DNA of 64,000 nucleotides from Symbiodinium natans (Eukaryota; Sar; Dinophyceae; Suessiales; Symbiodiniaceae). The stretch spans positions 63,953 through 127,952 of the forward strand of contig CAJNDS010000490.1 of assembly GCA_905221605.1 (NCBI GenBank), read 5' to 3'. Below are positions 34,203-45,330 of this stretch, in pieces. A program made the translations under genes and the position numbers. Every line of letters begins with the position of its first letter. Position 1 is the stretch's first letter. The notes beneath the pieces are model-generated. The model did not search any database. It was not told the DNA's origin and saw only the letters and a program-made list of their open reading frames with translations.

Positions 34203-34394
34203 CTTCTTGGGGCTTAGGGGGCTTAGGGGGCTTAGGGGGTGTAGGGGGCTTGGGGGGCTTAGGGGGCTTAGTTAGGGGCTTAGTTATGGGCTTAGTTAGG
34301 GGGCGTAGGGGGCTTAGGGGGCTTAGGGGGCTTAGGGGGCTTAGGGGGCTTAGGGGGCTTAGGGGGCTTAGGGCTTAGGGGGCTTAGGGTTTAG
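34203..34394. repeat. Variant array with 9-bp unit GGGGGCTTA
   Basis: About 18 copies of a G-rich unit, GGGGGCTTA, replace the normal TTTAGGG. A few units are GTTA-containing. The Gly/Leu/Arg reading frame over it is a by-product. The unit has a G5 run that would favour G-quadruplex formation. Confidence 0.9.
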
Positions 34395-34527
34395 GGGTAG
34401 TGATATGGTCCCTTAGTATGGTCCCAGGCCTCCTTATTAAAGGGTCCTGCAGTATAGGCCCATGGGTGGTATAGGGTCTACAAGGGGTATAGAAGGGGGC
34501 CATATGAAGAGAACCATGCAACTACCC
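34395..34527. mobile_element. MITE-like family C, copy 2
   Basis: Starts GGGTAGTGATATGG and ends CCATGCAACTACCC, matching the ends of the copy at 1526-1668. Internal shared words are ATGGTCCCT, CCTCCTT, AAAGGGT, GGTATAG and GGGGCCATA-like. There is no open frame. Confidence 0.6.
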
Positions 34528-35003
34528 TAAGAAAGATCCCTCTAGACAAGGGGTTAGCAATGGGCTCCCCATTTAAACTCTCCTAAGACCCCTGAACACG
34601 ATTGTGGTGGCTGGCCCCTGCTGGAAGCTTGTTTTTGGGGCACCCTAAACCCTAAACCCGAGACCCTAAACCCTAGGTTACTCTTGAGGCTTAGAAAAGG
34701 GAGCATGTACCTGAAATATTGGTGTCCCTGACCTTTGACACAGTATAGGGTTGCTCCAGCCTGACCCCCAGCCTGCGGTGTGGTTTAGTGTTTAGGGTTT
34801 AGGCTTTAGGGTTTTGGGTTTAAGGCCTAGTCTCGTTCCAGCTGCAAACCAACGGCGAAAAGCTTGAAGCCGCAAAGCCCTGAACTCCAAACACCGTAAA
34901 CCCTTCGATTCAAACCCTGAACCCCAAACTAAACCCTAAACCCCAAACCCCTAGACCCTAAACCCCAAACCCTATAAAACCCTAAACCCAAACCCAGAGA
35001 GAG

Positions 35004-35414
35004 ATGGGGCCTGACGGGAACCACGCTGGCCGCTGCATTGACTTTGCACTTGTGACCGCTGGTCTTCACTCCACCTCGCGAGATCAGGTCCCTGGGCCTG
35101 CAGATCACGACCTGGTCGCCTATACCTTTACGCTGGATCGGGAACCCCTATTCCACACCAAGATTGGGATGCTGCGTGGCCCCCGGCTGCCGCTGCCTTT
35201 GAGGCTGCTCTGGCTGCCAAAGATGTTCATGAGGCTTGGGTCATTTAGGGTTTTAGGGTTTAGGGTTTAGGGTTTAATTTAGGGTGGTGTTGCTGAAAGC
35301 CTCCTGGTTGATCCAGCTGCCTGCGCTTTCGGGTCACCCCGTGCGGTGGCCGTGGAACCTTGTCCCAGACCAATGCCGACTCCGTCAGATCGAGGGATGG
35401 ACATGCCTTTTGGG
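35004..35414 (+). pseudogene. LINE fragment: end of AP-type endonuclease and linker, interrupted by TTTAGGG array
   Basis: The first part reads CIDFALVTAGL and then PADHDLVAYTF, matching the conserved (I)DF and SDHxxv blocks near the end of the endonuclease/exonuclease/phosphatase domain of LINE elements. The frame then shifts near 35150-35172 and continues as an Ala-rich helix with HEAW. At 35240-35282 a 43-bp TTTAGGG-derived insert interrupts it, and the frame resumes (AESLLVDPAACAFGSPRAVA) to 35414, where another array begins. Removal of GT...AG from 35240 to 35282 keeps the frame. The reverse transcriptase part is not seen. This is a broken copy. Confidence 0.6.
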
Positions 35415-36994
35415 TTTAGGGTTTAGGGTTTAGGGTTCAGGGTTCAGGGTTTAGGATTTAGGGTTTAGGGTTTAGGGTTTAGGTCTAGGGTTCCCCCGCC
35501 TTTCTTCCCGTCAAGGTACCTGGCTACTAGCCCTAAACCCTCAACAATCAGGTCGGGCACGTAGCTTCTACTTCTTTTCGGGTTCATCCAGGATAGGATA
35601 CGCAGGGTTTAGGGTTTAGGGTTTAGGGTTTAGGGTTTAGGGTTTAGGGTTTAGGGTTTAGGGTTTGGGGTTTGGGGTTTAGGGTTTAGAGGGCTTAGGG
35701 TTTAGGGTTTAGGGTGTCGAGTAGGCCTCCAAACTCTGACGCGCGCAGCTCCGGCAAGGCCTTGCTGCTCCTCGGAGCACATGCAATGCAGGATGAGCGG
35801 CCGCCAGAGCTCTTGCGGAAGGCAGGGTTTAGGGTTTAGGGTTTAGGGTTTAGGGTTTAGGGTTTAGGGCTTAGGGCTCAAGGCTTAGGGTTTCCGAGTT
35901 TCGTGGTTTCAGGGTTTCAGGGTTTAGGGCCATGTTTGTTTGCCTTTAACCCCAGGAATCCATGCACCGGGCCCTAAACCCTGAACCTTAAACCCTAAGC
36001 CTTAAGCTCTAAACCCTAAACCTGAAACTAAACCCTAAACCCTGATCCCTCACCCTGGGTAGGGTTCAGGGGCCCTAAAACCTAAACCTTCAACTCTCAA
36101 TCTGAAACTCTGAACCCTAACCTCAAACTATAGACCTTGAACCTTAAACCCTGAGCCTCAAAGTGCAGCCAGGAATGGCTTGGGGTTGCGGCTTGCAGGG
36201 TCGAGGGAAAGGGTTTGGGGTTTAGAGTTTAGGGTTTAGGGTTTAGGGCTTAAGGTTTCATGACGACCCAGACTGCTGCTTCTAGTCTTGAAGGGACCCT
36301 TAAGTGTATACCTCACCTGTTTAGGTGCTTGTGTAGGATATGGGCAGTTTCCTTAAACTAGGGTCCCCTTCTAGGTACCCATTATAAGGCGGCACCCTTT
36401 ATGAAGGGATCCCCAAAACCGGAAGCTCAACCCGAATTGGCCCTAACCCTAATTAAACCCTAAACCCTAAGCCCTAAACCCTGGACCCTTTCTACACAGG
36501 CATGGGCGCCCGAGAGCGAGCCAGCACAGGCCGGAGCCTTTGGGGTAGCGGTAGGGTGCTAGGTAGGCCCTGGTGAGATTTCATGTCTTCCCTCATTGGG
36601 TTGAAGAGGAACATATAGGGTTTAGGTTTTAGGGTTTAGGGTTTAGGGTGAAACCCTAAACTCTAAGGCTCCTACCCTTAGGTTTGTACCCCGGAAGGTT
36701 CCCCCATATATATATGGTCCTTATGCTACCTCAAGGATCTTTAAGAAGCCAAACCTAGGGTTTATAGGGTTTAGGGTATAGGGTTTAGGGGTTTAGGGGT
36801 TTAGGGCTTTAGGGTTTAGGGTTTAGGGTTTCGGGTTTAGGGTACCATGTTAAGGGTCCAAGGTACAAGCCCTAGAGACACCCCAATCCCGAACCGGATG
36901 CGACCCAGTATCGCAAAGCTGCATCTCGCGAGCTGTCAGGCTCCCAGACAAGCCACACTTCAGGCGTCCTGGGGAGGGGAGGGCGAAGGGGGGC

Positions 36995-37145
36995 TAACTT
37001 TGAGGGCTTACCCTTAGGCTTAACATGACCCAAACACCTGTTAGAATCAGAGGGGGAAGGGGGAGGGGGGGTTATTCTTTTTTTTTTCAGGGCTTACCCT
37101 TAATTATGCTCAAAATGACCCAAAAACACCTGTTATTTATCAGGC
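36995..37145 (+). repeat. Imperfect tandem duplication
   Basis: The words GGGCTTACCCTTA, ATGACCCAAA and ACACCTGTTA occur in the same order at about 37005-37046 and again at about 37091-37136. A purine-rich GGGGGAAGGGGGAGG and T-rich spacer separates them. It is not telomere-like and has no coding potential. Confidence 0.7.
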
Positions 37146-37450
37146 CTTGGGGGTCCTTGGAGCCTTAGGGTTAAGGTTTAGGGTTTAGGGTTTAGGGTTT
37201 AGGGTTTAGGGTTTAGGGTTTAGGGAGGTTCAAGGTGTTAAGGTTTGTTGTTCAGGGTAGTTTGGGCTTGGGCAACTGATGGGTAAGTAAACTGCGCAGG
37301 TCCTTGACTGAAGAGGTCGTTTCTGCGGCTCTACTATCGGTAGTTGTTTACTGCAGCCCGCAGATCCTTAGCTTTTGTTGGTTTGATTCAACCAAGCAGC
37401 TGACAGATAGAATGAATGAATGTTGCCAGGTGCCAAAGTGAAGCTAAGAA

Positions 37451-37497
37451 ATGGGTTCTGTTTTTACGTCCGCGCCGACCTCGTTCAACGGAGCTTG
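37451..37497 (+). CDS. Candidate first exon with GTAAGT donor
   Basis: An ATG at 37451 starts MGSVFTSAPTSFNGAW, and a consensus donor GTAAGT begins at 37498 immediately before the in-frame TAA. The surrounding 300 bp lack telomere-like repeats, unlike most of the region. It is short and unrecognised, so the call rests mainly on the splice signal. Confidence 0.25.
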
Positions 37498-38234
37498 GTA
37501 AGTTCCTATTTCTGATGACCTTCGCGGAGATCTTCGATGCGTGTAGGATTCCGATGAGTTAGGTTATTGGCACGTGCGATGCTATTGTTGCCATATGGTT
37601 TATGCACAAGCTTAATTCCTGAACCCTAAACCCGAAACCCGAAAACCCAGCCCCAAACCCTAAACTCTGGGTGTTCACCTTGCAGCAGACCTTCGTCCCA
37701 ACGCCTCCTCCTCGTAGCACAGTGTAGGCCTGTATGTGAACATGACATGGCACCCTGTCTGCACCAGGGTAGATCAGCTGTATTCACAGTAACTTGCAGG
37801 TGTCTGTGCGTACATCTGGCTTTGTTTCATACAGGGTAATCTTAGAGCGTGCATACGTGTTTTTACACATACTACTTATGTTTATATTAATATTCATAGA
37901 TACTACGCAGATGTAAATATTACTACGAAGAAGGTCTTGTAAAAGTGTGTGTGTGTGTGTATTTATGCATACAGATACATCAGTATACATATATATATAT
38001 AAGTAGACACATTCCCATATACACATACCTACATTTGCACGAGTCGCAAAGAACATGATATTTTTTGGGTGACCCTTAAGTGCAGCTCCCACCCCAATCC
38101 CTGGACCCGAAGCCCTAAACCATAAAGACCCAAAACACTAAACCCCCAACACTCTAAGCCCGAAACCCTAAACCCTACACCCTACACCCTAAATCCTAAA
38201 CCCGAAACCCCCAAAAGTCTAAGCCCGAAACCCT

Positions 38235-38312
38235 ATGAAATCCACAGTCCTGCGACAGGCTGGCCTCCTTGACACGGGCAGTTTCGAGGTCAGCCGCATT
38301 GCTCTCGGATGA
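38235..38312 (+). CDS. Candidate small terminal exon
   Basis: The frame from ATG 38235 reads KSTVLRQAGLLDTGSFEVSR and ends IALG at a TGA. A CCTGCGACAG acceptor lies inside it, so the exon may start at AGLLDT. CCCTAAA units precede it and TTTAGGG units follow at 38347. The family is unknown. Confidence 0.3.
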   Translation: MKSTVLRQAGLLDTGSFEVSRIALG

Positions 38313-39489
38313 GCCCTCAAGGGTTTGAGGTTGAGGATGACACAAGAGGGTTTAGGGTTTAGGGTTTAGGGTTTAGGGTTTAGGGTTTAGGGTTTAGGGT
38401 TTAGGGTTTAGGGTTTAGGATGACGCAAGAGGGTTTAGGGTTTTGGGTTCAGAGTTGAGGGTTTAGATGGGGTGTGTGCCGAGAGTGCAGGGTTTCAGAA
38501 GGAAGGCCCTTGCCACAGAGCTTATACTTAAGGGTCGCCCTTCTGTCCCCATTTTACATTCCGGAGTTTCCGAAAACCCCTTGATAATTAGAGGATACTT
38601 GTTCCATCGTTCAAGAGTTTGGAGCTGCGGGTTATCAAGACACCATAGTAATCAAGTGGGTTTAGGGTTCAGGTTTTGGGGCTGAGGGTTCAGGGAACCC
38701 TAAGCCCTGAGTCCTAAACCCTAAACCGTAATCCCTAAACCCTAAACCCTAAATCCTAAGGCCTAAACCCTAAACCCTAAACCCTAAACCCTAAACCCTA
38801 AATCCCTAAACCCTAAACCCTAAACCCTAAACCCTAAACCCTAAACCCATGACTGTCTTGCATCTTCTCCTCGACCCTGTGCTGCCATTCGACGTCATAC
38901 TTTGAACTCTTCTAACCTGAAGCCCTGAACACCCCTAAACCTTGCAATGGATCCTGAATGGGGTTTTGGGTTCAGGGTTTAAGGTTTAGGGTTTAGGGTT
39001 CAGAGTCTAGGACTACAGACCTCAATCCCTAGAACAACCCGCTGCCCCCTGCCGCCGCAGCCCGTAGGTATCTACTAGGGCTGCATAAACTGCTATTCAG
39101 CGTTGGTGGGGCGGCCTAGCTCAAGGTGAACCCCAAAATCAAATAGGCGCTTGACCTGAATTGTTCCTAACCCCGAACCTCATTTCGGTTTAGGGTAGGG
39201 TTTAGGGTTTAGGGTTTAGGGTTTAGGGTTTAGGGTTTAGGGTTTAGGGTTTAGGGTTTAGGGTTTAGGTTTATAGGGTTTTTGGGTTTAGGGTGTAGGG
39301 CTCAGGGTTTAGGGTTTAGGGTTTAGGGATCAGGGTGCTCCGTCGAGCCCACTCCGTACTTTGGGGGGTCGGTAGCTCGACTGCGCCGCCGCTAAGACTC
39401 GGGCGACATCGCCTGGGCCCACCGGCAGCACCACTATTTGCAACTGAGACTTCAATGTGGGAGGTTCACGAAAATCGGAGGCCCTCATG

Positions 39490-39545
39490 TAGATCCCCCA
39501 AAAGAGTAGGATCCCCTTATAATCAGGACCCCAAGAAGGTGCCGC
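39490..39545 (+). repeat. Dispersed repeat family D, copy 3
   Basis: CCCCCAAAAGAGTAGGATCCCCTTATAATCAGGACCCCAAGAAGGT is read through in pieces that match the copies at 17295 and (inverted) 45838. There is no coding potential. Confidence 0.6.
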
Positions 39546-40872
39546 TAAACCCGAAACCCCAAACCGCAAACCCTAAACCCTTTAAACCCTAGCCCTAAAC
39601 CCTAAACCCTAAACCCTAAACCCTAAACCCTAAACCCACGAGCGAGTATCGTAAACCCGTCACTTCAGGGCTTTGGGGGGGGGGGGGGGGGCCCTAGGCT
39701 CCAAGCTCCTGAGCCTTGAGTGCGAAGTCCTGGTGTCCTAGAACCCGGAGTGGGCCCTTAGTCACTTTGTTTAGGGTTTAGGGTTTAGGGTTTAGGGTTT
39801 AGGGTTTAGGGTTTCGTTTCCCTTCTTCCTAAGGCTAGGCATGGGTCTAGTATCTCCGAGGCTGGAAAGTAGATGAGCGCACGAGCCCACTGCACGAAAC
39901 CCTACTCCCCACTGAGCTCCTGAACCAGAAACCCTGAACCCTACAAGGGACCAATGGAGGGGTTTCAAATGGCACCTAAACAGGGTTTAGGGGGTCAGGG
40001 TTTAGGGTTTAGGGTTTAGGGTTTAGGGTTTAGGGTTTAGGGCTTTGGCCCTCTCAGGACGTATTTTGGGTTCTGTGAGTGATGCGCCACTCGGATAGGC
40101 TCCATGGTCCCTCGGCCATAAAACCCCAGAAGATTACGGTTTGCAAGCCTTGGCGCTCAGGGCTTTCTTCTTGCAGGCCCCTTTTCAACATTGCATGTTT
40201 TGGAACCATACTTTTTTGTATACATATATCTCTCTCTCAATATATATATATATATATATATATTCTGTTCTTGGTTGGAGGTTCTGAATACGGGTAGTTC
40301 TCTAAAACACGGCGCCCCTAGAGGATGGACCTCAAAAGGGACCCTCATGTCGAGGACTGCCCATATAGGGTTTAGGTTTCCTACCTTTTCGAGTACATGC
40401 CTCATCTATTGCCCCTACTACCCCTTGTTGGGGTAATTTCGAAGTTGCTTTGGATCTCAAAGGTACAGCTACAGGAGCCCAAAGCCCTTTTAAACCCCAA
40501 GCCCTGTTGATGAGGGCTGCCTAGGTGGTAGGTTGTACAGCCCTCCATGCCCTAAACCTAAACCCTGCTGAACCCTCAACCCTCAACCCTCAACCCTCAA
40601 CGCTAAACCCTAAGCCCTAAACCCGAAACCCTAAACCCTAAACCCTAAACACTAAACCCTAAATCCTAAACCCCAAACCCTAAACCCTAGACCCTAAACC
40701 CTAAACCCGAACCCAGGCATGCGCATCGATCGACACCCGTCGGCCCAGCCGGGAGGGGATCTCAGCTCTGCAGAAGCGTAGGAGTTCGTAATAAGAGAGC
40801 TACTATGTAGTCATCTTTTGAAAAAACACTCATGTATGTAAACATGAACAAATATACATGTATGTATATATA

Positions 40873-40908
<36 letters not shown>

Positions 40909-41185
40909 TGTATGTATGTATAGGTTTAGACATATGGACATATAAATATCTCTCTGTGTGGTTTTATGCATGCATGAATACGCATATGTGATTTAGGTTC
41001 AGGGTTTAGGGTTTAAGGACCGGGGGGCTATGTACTCGTAGGGTCAAGGGTGTGGGGTTTAGGATTTGGGGTAGAGCACATGCAGAATGTTGGAACGAGC
41101 ACCGAACCCTGAACCCTAAATCCCTAAATCCTAAACCCTAAACCCTAAAAAACCCTAGACCCTAAATCGCAGCAACGCAGTGCAG

Positions 41186-41239
41186 TACCTCCGAGGCCAA
41201 AGGGGGATGCAGGAGACCGAGGCGGGCATGGTCCATTAG
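41186..41239 (+). CDS. Candidate small terminal exon
   Basis: After ACGCAGTGCAG the frame YLRGQRGMQETEAGMVH ends at TAG. CCCTAAA units lie upstream. It is 17 codons long and could be chance. Confidence 0.25.
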   Translation, partial: YLRGQRGMQETEAGMVH

Positions 41240-42892
41240 CATCTACAGGCTTCAACACTTAGGGCTCTAGTTTTTGCGGGCTTGGTTTAGGGTTTAGGGT
41301 TTAGGGTTTGGGGTTTAGGGTTTAGCGTTGAGGGTTTAGGGTTTAGGGTTAGGGTCTAGGGGGCTGAGGTTTTCACAGAAACCCCAGACCCCCCAGGCTT
41401 CAGCACTTGGGGCTCTGTAGGGTTAGTTTTCAGCGGTTCAAATATCAGGTTTTCATGCAGGCTCTCACGTCACCAAACCTTTGACCCAGCCTAAACACAA
41501 AAACCTACACCAAAACCCCAAACCCTGAACCCCAAACCGTAAACCCTAAACCCTAAACCCTTATCTTCTGCGTTCAGGGCCTGCCTGTGAGTTACTTAGT
41601 AGCTGAGTGAGCACACTTTACACTTTTTGGGATACTATAATCTCTAGAAAACTAAAAGGGTACACTTTTTTGGGGCTTATGAACTCAGCAACTGAGGTTA
41701 GGTTTCAGGCTGGACGGGAGTCTCTCCCAGGGTTTCGGGTTTTGGGGTTTTAGGAAATTCGGGTTTGGAGGTTTAGGGTGTAAAAGTTGTTGGGTTTTGG
41801 GGGTTTCAGGGTTTGGGGTTATGGGGTTTAGGGTTATTAGGTTATTGAGTTTCGGGCTCATCGGCCGGCGGAGCACTCCAAGACGACGTACCAGGGGAAC
41901 CGCGAATGTTTGTGGTCTATTGGGAACCGACACCCTTTTAACCCCTAAACCCTGAGCCCTAAACCCTGAACCCTAAATCTAACACAGAGGGTTTAAAGTG
42001 TAGAGGACACGGACGCTTTATACCGGCTTCCCTGGCGTTTACGGTCACAGGCGTGCCACGCCGGTGACAGTGCCGGGCTTCTCTACATGGACCAATGTAT
42101 GCAGCAGCATATTACTGCATTATATTGTTGCTGCATTGCATTCTTCTAGTCACTACATTTTCGGTTCAGGGTTTAGGGTTTAGGGTTTAGGGTTCAGGGT
42201 TTAGGGTGTAGGGTTTAGGGTTTAGGGTTTAGGGCTACTACTAGACCATGATGTTACTCATCACATCATTGTTCGAAACTCGGGGAACTAGAAAGCTGAG
42301 TCTGCCACAGCCAAGGTTTAGGGTCCAGTCCGCAAGTAAGGCTTAGTTGAATTTGGGAGTACCCTAAGCGCCTAGTTACCCAAAACAAGAGGCTGCTATA
42401 CCCCCCCCCCCCCCCCCACAAAAAATAGGAAGCCCTAGCCCATCATGATGGTCTACTGGCTTTCAAGTTAGGGTTGCCGGCCGGTGTTTAGGTTGAGCTT
42501 CGGAGTGCGCGTGCAGGGCTTCTAGAGTTTTTTTGCCGATGCAAGACAAAACCCGGAGCAGAACCCCCTGGTTCTTGGTAGGAAATGAAGGATTGAAGGC
42601 CCTGTACATACGTATATATATATATATATTATACACCCTTTAATGGATTATGTAGGGTACCTCATTCCATCAGGGCGATATATATATATATATGTATATA
42701 TACATGTATAAAAAATATACCTATATATATGTATATGTATATAAACCCTTCAAGGGATTATTTAGGGTACCTCATTCCCTCATTCCCTACTCAGAGAGCC
42801 TGCCAAAAAGGTTGTCCTAAACCCTAAACCCTAAACCCTACACCCTAAACCCTAAACCCTACACCCTAAACCCTAAACCCTACACCGCAGGT

Positions 42893-42972
42893 GACGCCGG
42901 TGCAGCTGGCAAGGATGGCGCGGCAGGCCCCAAAGGTGATCGAGGACTGCCTACATGCATAACCCTAAAGGG
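42893..42972 (+). CDS. Candidate exon, two possible frames
   Basis: After CCTACACCGCAG one frame gives GDAGAAGKDGAAGPKGDRG, a clean collagen-like Gly-X-Y pattern. Another frame gives VTPVQLARMARQAPKVIEDC with a stop shortly after (TAA at about 42961). The collagen frame is notable because the island at 43447-43527 also has a Gly-X-Y reading in one frame (GDQGEVGDPGPVGD). Gly-X-Y can arise from GC-rich period-3 sequence, so I leave the choice open. Confidence 0.3.
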
Positions 42973-43104
42973 TTTAGGGTTTACGGTTCAGGGCTTAGGG
43001 ATGTATAGGGCTTAGGGCTTAGGACTTAGGGTTTGGGGTTTAGGGATGTTTAGGGTTTAGGGTTAAGGGCTTCAAGGCCTCTTATTTTAAGGATTCTTGG
43101 GCCT

Positions 43105-43224
43105 CAAGGCCTGGCCCCCTAGTTGTAAGTAGAGTTTTCAGAGCCCTAAATTGGGTTATAAGGATCCTAAATTAGGTTATAAGTCCCTTAACTACACTTA
43201 GTATAGTAAGGGGGCCCCTCCTTG
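43105..43224 (-). mobile_element. MITE family A, copy 3 (inverted, diverged)
   Basis: The reverse complement matches the copies at 20375 and 21604 along 120 bp, with the TTATAAC-spaced interior intact. The inverted repeats are degraded (CAAGGCCTGGCCCCCT on the left, AGGGGGCCCCTCCTTG on the right). The TA flank is intact on the right side only. Confidence 0.8.
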
Positions 43225-43525
43225 TATCCTAAAAAGCCTAAGCCCTAAACTGCAAGGCGCAAAACTGATCTATCTCTACACACACATCAATATGTAGATG
43301 GAAAAATATTCTCAAGCCTGATATATCGAAACACAGAAGAACACTGTTTAAGGCAAACCCTACACCCGAAAGGGAAATCAAAAACAACTACGGGGTTTAG
43401 GGTTTAGGGTTTAGGGTTTAGGGTTTAGGGTTTAGGGCTTGAACAGGAGACCAGGGCGAGGTCGGCGATCCTGGGCCCGTGGGTGACGCCCCTGAGACGC
43501 CCAAGGCTCCAGCAGGACAGGGCTG

Positions 43526-43800
43526 GGGTTTAGGGTTTAGGGTTTAGGGTTTAGGGTTTAGGGTTTAGGGTTTAGGGTTTAGGGTTTAGGGTTTAGGGTT
43601 TAGGGTTTAGGGTTTAGGTTTTGGGGTTTAGGGTTTAGGGCTTAGGGCTTAGGGTTTGGGGATGTATAGGGTTTAGGGTTTCGGGTTTAGGACTTGGGGT
43701 TTAGGGCTTGGGGTTTAGGGTTTCGGGTTTAGGGCTTGGGGTTTAGGGCTTGGGGTTTAGGTCTTAGGGTTCAGGGTTTGGGGTTTTCGGGTTAGGGGTT
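43526..43800. repeat. Long TTTAGGG array with variant tail
   Basis: Thirteen or more perfect TTTAGGG units (43526-43615) are followed by about 180 bp of mixed TTTGGGG, TTTCGGG and CTTAGGG variants. It is one of the longest homogeneous runs in the window. Confidence 0.95.
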
Positions 43801-44660
43801 TTTAAGAGTGTAGGGTTGTGCGGGTTGGGGCTGAGGAAGTTTAGTGTCTAGCAAGTTTAGGTAGTTTTGGGGGTTGAGGGTTGAGGGTTGGGACCGTAAA
43901 CCCTAAACCCTAAACTCTAAACGTGCGTTTTGGAAGTTTAGGGTTTAGGCAATATGGGTTTTTCGGGGCTTGCCGCATGTAATGGACTGGCGATCAAGTG
44001 GTCCCTGGTTACACAAAACCGCGGGGGCGGGGGATGGGGGGGGGGGGATGGGCAGGTAAGCCTAAACCCTATAGACCCTAAACCCTAAACTCTTGGCGTT
44101 CAAGGTTTTAGGTGCAGCAAGGATCCAAGGCCATGAGGCATTTTGAGGGATTTGGCGGTCTTTTGGGAGTTCAAGATTTTAGGGTTCAGGGATTAGGGTT
44201 TAGGGTTTAGGGTTTAGGGTCAGGTAAGCTGAGGGGCTTGAGGCCTGAGAGGGTTGGGGTTTTGACAAAAGCGGGCTTCGGGGGGAAGGTTCGAGACTTC
44301 TACCCCAGCTATCTCGGAGGCTTTCCGGTAGATAGAGCGGTTGACTTGTTCGGATTTAGTGATCTACCCGCCAGGTTTGGTCCACGCAAAAGCCTCAAGT
44401 AGCAGCGTTTGGAGATTGGACGCGCCGAATGCAATTGAGTTCGGCGATGGGGCAAGGGGACAGGGCTCCAAACCCTAAACCCTACTCTCTGTATCTAAAA
44501 CCTGCGCGAGCTAAAGCCACGAATTCCTGGACCCTTCCGAGACAGGTAGGAGTACTCAAAAGGATCCGATGCATCCACCTTGCAAGGTACTGTCAACCTG
44601 CACTTCTGTAACCCTAGACCCTAAACCCCTAAACCCTAAACCCTAAGCCCTAATCTGCAG

Positions 44661-44730
44661 GAGCTGCCAAGACGGCTGCGGTCGGCGTAGCCTTCTTCCT
44701 GCACCTGGCTGTGATGGCCGCGGCCTTAAG
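44661..44730 (+). CDS. Candidate exon encoding a membrane helix
   Basis: After TAATCTGCAG the plus strand reads AAKTAAVGVAFFLHLAVMAA, an Ala/Val/Phe-rich hydrophobic stretch compatible with a transmembrane helix. TTTAGGG units follow directly at 44730. It may belong to the same transcription unit as the plus-strand exon candidates at 45045, 45673, 46754 and 47076. Confidence 0.35.
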
Positions 44731-44764
44731 GGTTTAGGGTTTAGGGTTCAGGGTTTAGGGTTTA

Positions 44765-44869
44765 GGACTACTATGGGGGGGGGGGTCGGAATACTTACAA
44801 ACAATATTCCCCTATGGTCCCTTTGTAATTATACTATAAGAACCCCCCCAAACCCTATTCTTCTTATTA
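44765..44869 (+). mobile_element. Dispersed repeat family F, copy 2
   Basis: Matches the copy at 19232-19327: GGACTACTATGGG, GGTCGGAATA, AATATTCCC, GTCCCTTTGTAATTATAC, and CCCCCAAACCCTATTCTT at the right end. Like copy 1 it abuts a TTTAGGG run on its left. There is no open frame. Confidence 0.6.
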
Positions 44870-44965
44870 AGGCACCTAGATTATGCGAGAGAGTTGGGCT
44901 GGGGCTTAGTAGGGTTCATAGGGCTTTTAGGCAAGAGGGTCAGGAGGGTTCCAATTGTTTATTTC

Positions 44966-45044
44966 CCACCCCCCCCTCCCCCTTCCCCCACCCTTCCTTC
45001 CCCTTCCCTCCCCCTCCCCCTTCCCCCTTCCCCCCCCTCCCCCC
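44966..45044. repeat. Polypyrimidine tract, left block
   Basis: An almost pure CT block (CCCCCTTCC-type words) of about 80 bp immediately precedes the exon candidate at 45045. A second block lies at 45205-45330 downstream of it. Such mirror-like homopyrimidine tracts can form triplex DNA and can also act as a strong splice acceptor tract. The proline-rich frames over them are by-products. Confidence 0.85.
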
Positions 45045-45134
45045 GACATTAAAGGGCAACACAGCCAGTCGGAGGATGCCAAAACCAAGAAAGTGGTTAT
45101 TACAACTGAGGAGGAGGCCCGAGAACGCGGATAG
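45045..45134 (+). CDS. Candidate terminal exon, acidic/lysine-rich
   Basis: The plus strand from 45045 reads KGQHSQSEDAKTKKVVITTE then EEARERG and stops at TAG 45132-45134. The composition is natural for a hydrophilic C-terminal tail. It sits between two long polypyrimidine blocks (44966-45044 and 45205-45330). A longer overlapping frame (from 44773, 207 codons) runs through both low-complexity blocks and is proline-rich, so I prefer the short one. Confidence 0.35.
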   Translation, partial: DIKGQHSQSEDAKTKKVVITTEEEARERG

Positions 45135-45204
45135 CATGCAACCGGAGGCCATTCTGGCTCATGCCAATGGCTGCAGAGTTTGGCAACCACGAAAGCCTTT
45201 TGTG

Positions 45205-45330
45205 GCAGCGCCCCCCACCCCCCCCTTCACCCCCTTCCTTTCCCCCCCTTCCCCCCCCTTCCCTTCCCCCCCCCTTCCCTCCCCCCTTCCCCCCCTCCCC
45301 TTTCCCCTCTCCCCTTTCCCCCCCCCCCCT
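45205..45330. repeat. Polypyrimidine tract, right block
   Basis: About 125 bp of nearly pure C and T. Together with 44966-45044 it brackets a 160-bp unique island. It encodes only Pro/Ser/Phe/Leu low complexity. Confidence 0.85.

Larger units (their letters stand above)
32758..35003. repeat. Array mosaic including GGGGGCTTA array
   Basis: Arrays at 33600-33700 and 33880-34090 separate unique sequence. A (CA) run lies at 32936-32955. I see no supported gene. The segment 33765-33820 is open for 16 codons up to a stop. Confidence 0.7.
35415..44660. repeat. Array mosaic, 35.4-44.7 kb
   Basis: Arrays include TTTAGGG at 35607-35720, 35826-35870, 37170-37225, 38347-38418, 39200-39330, 39770-39810, 43394-43430 and 43526-43620, and CCCTAAA at 38705-38848 and 39590-39635. 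Microsatellites are at 40239-40262 (TA), 40861-40921 (TATG) and 42612-42745 (AT-rich). Runs of a single base are at 39676-39690 (G) and 42402-42417 (C). The stretch 37230-37560 lacks repeats and includes a possible first exon at 37451. Islands at 35750-35825 (SGKALLLLGAHAMQDERPPE) and 43447-43527 are open on plus. I see no complete gene. Confidence 0.7.
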
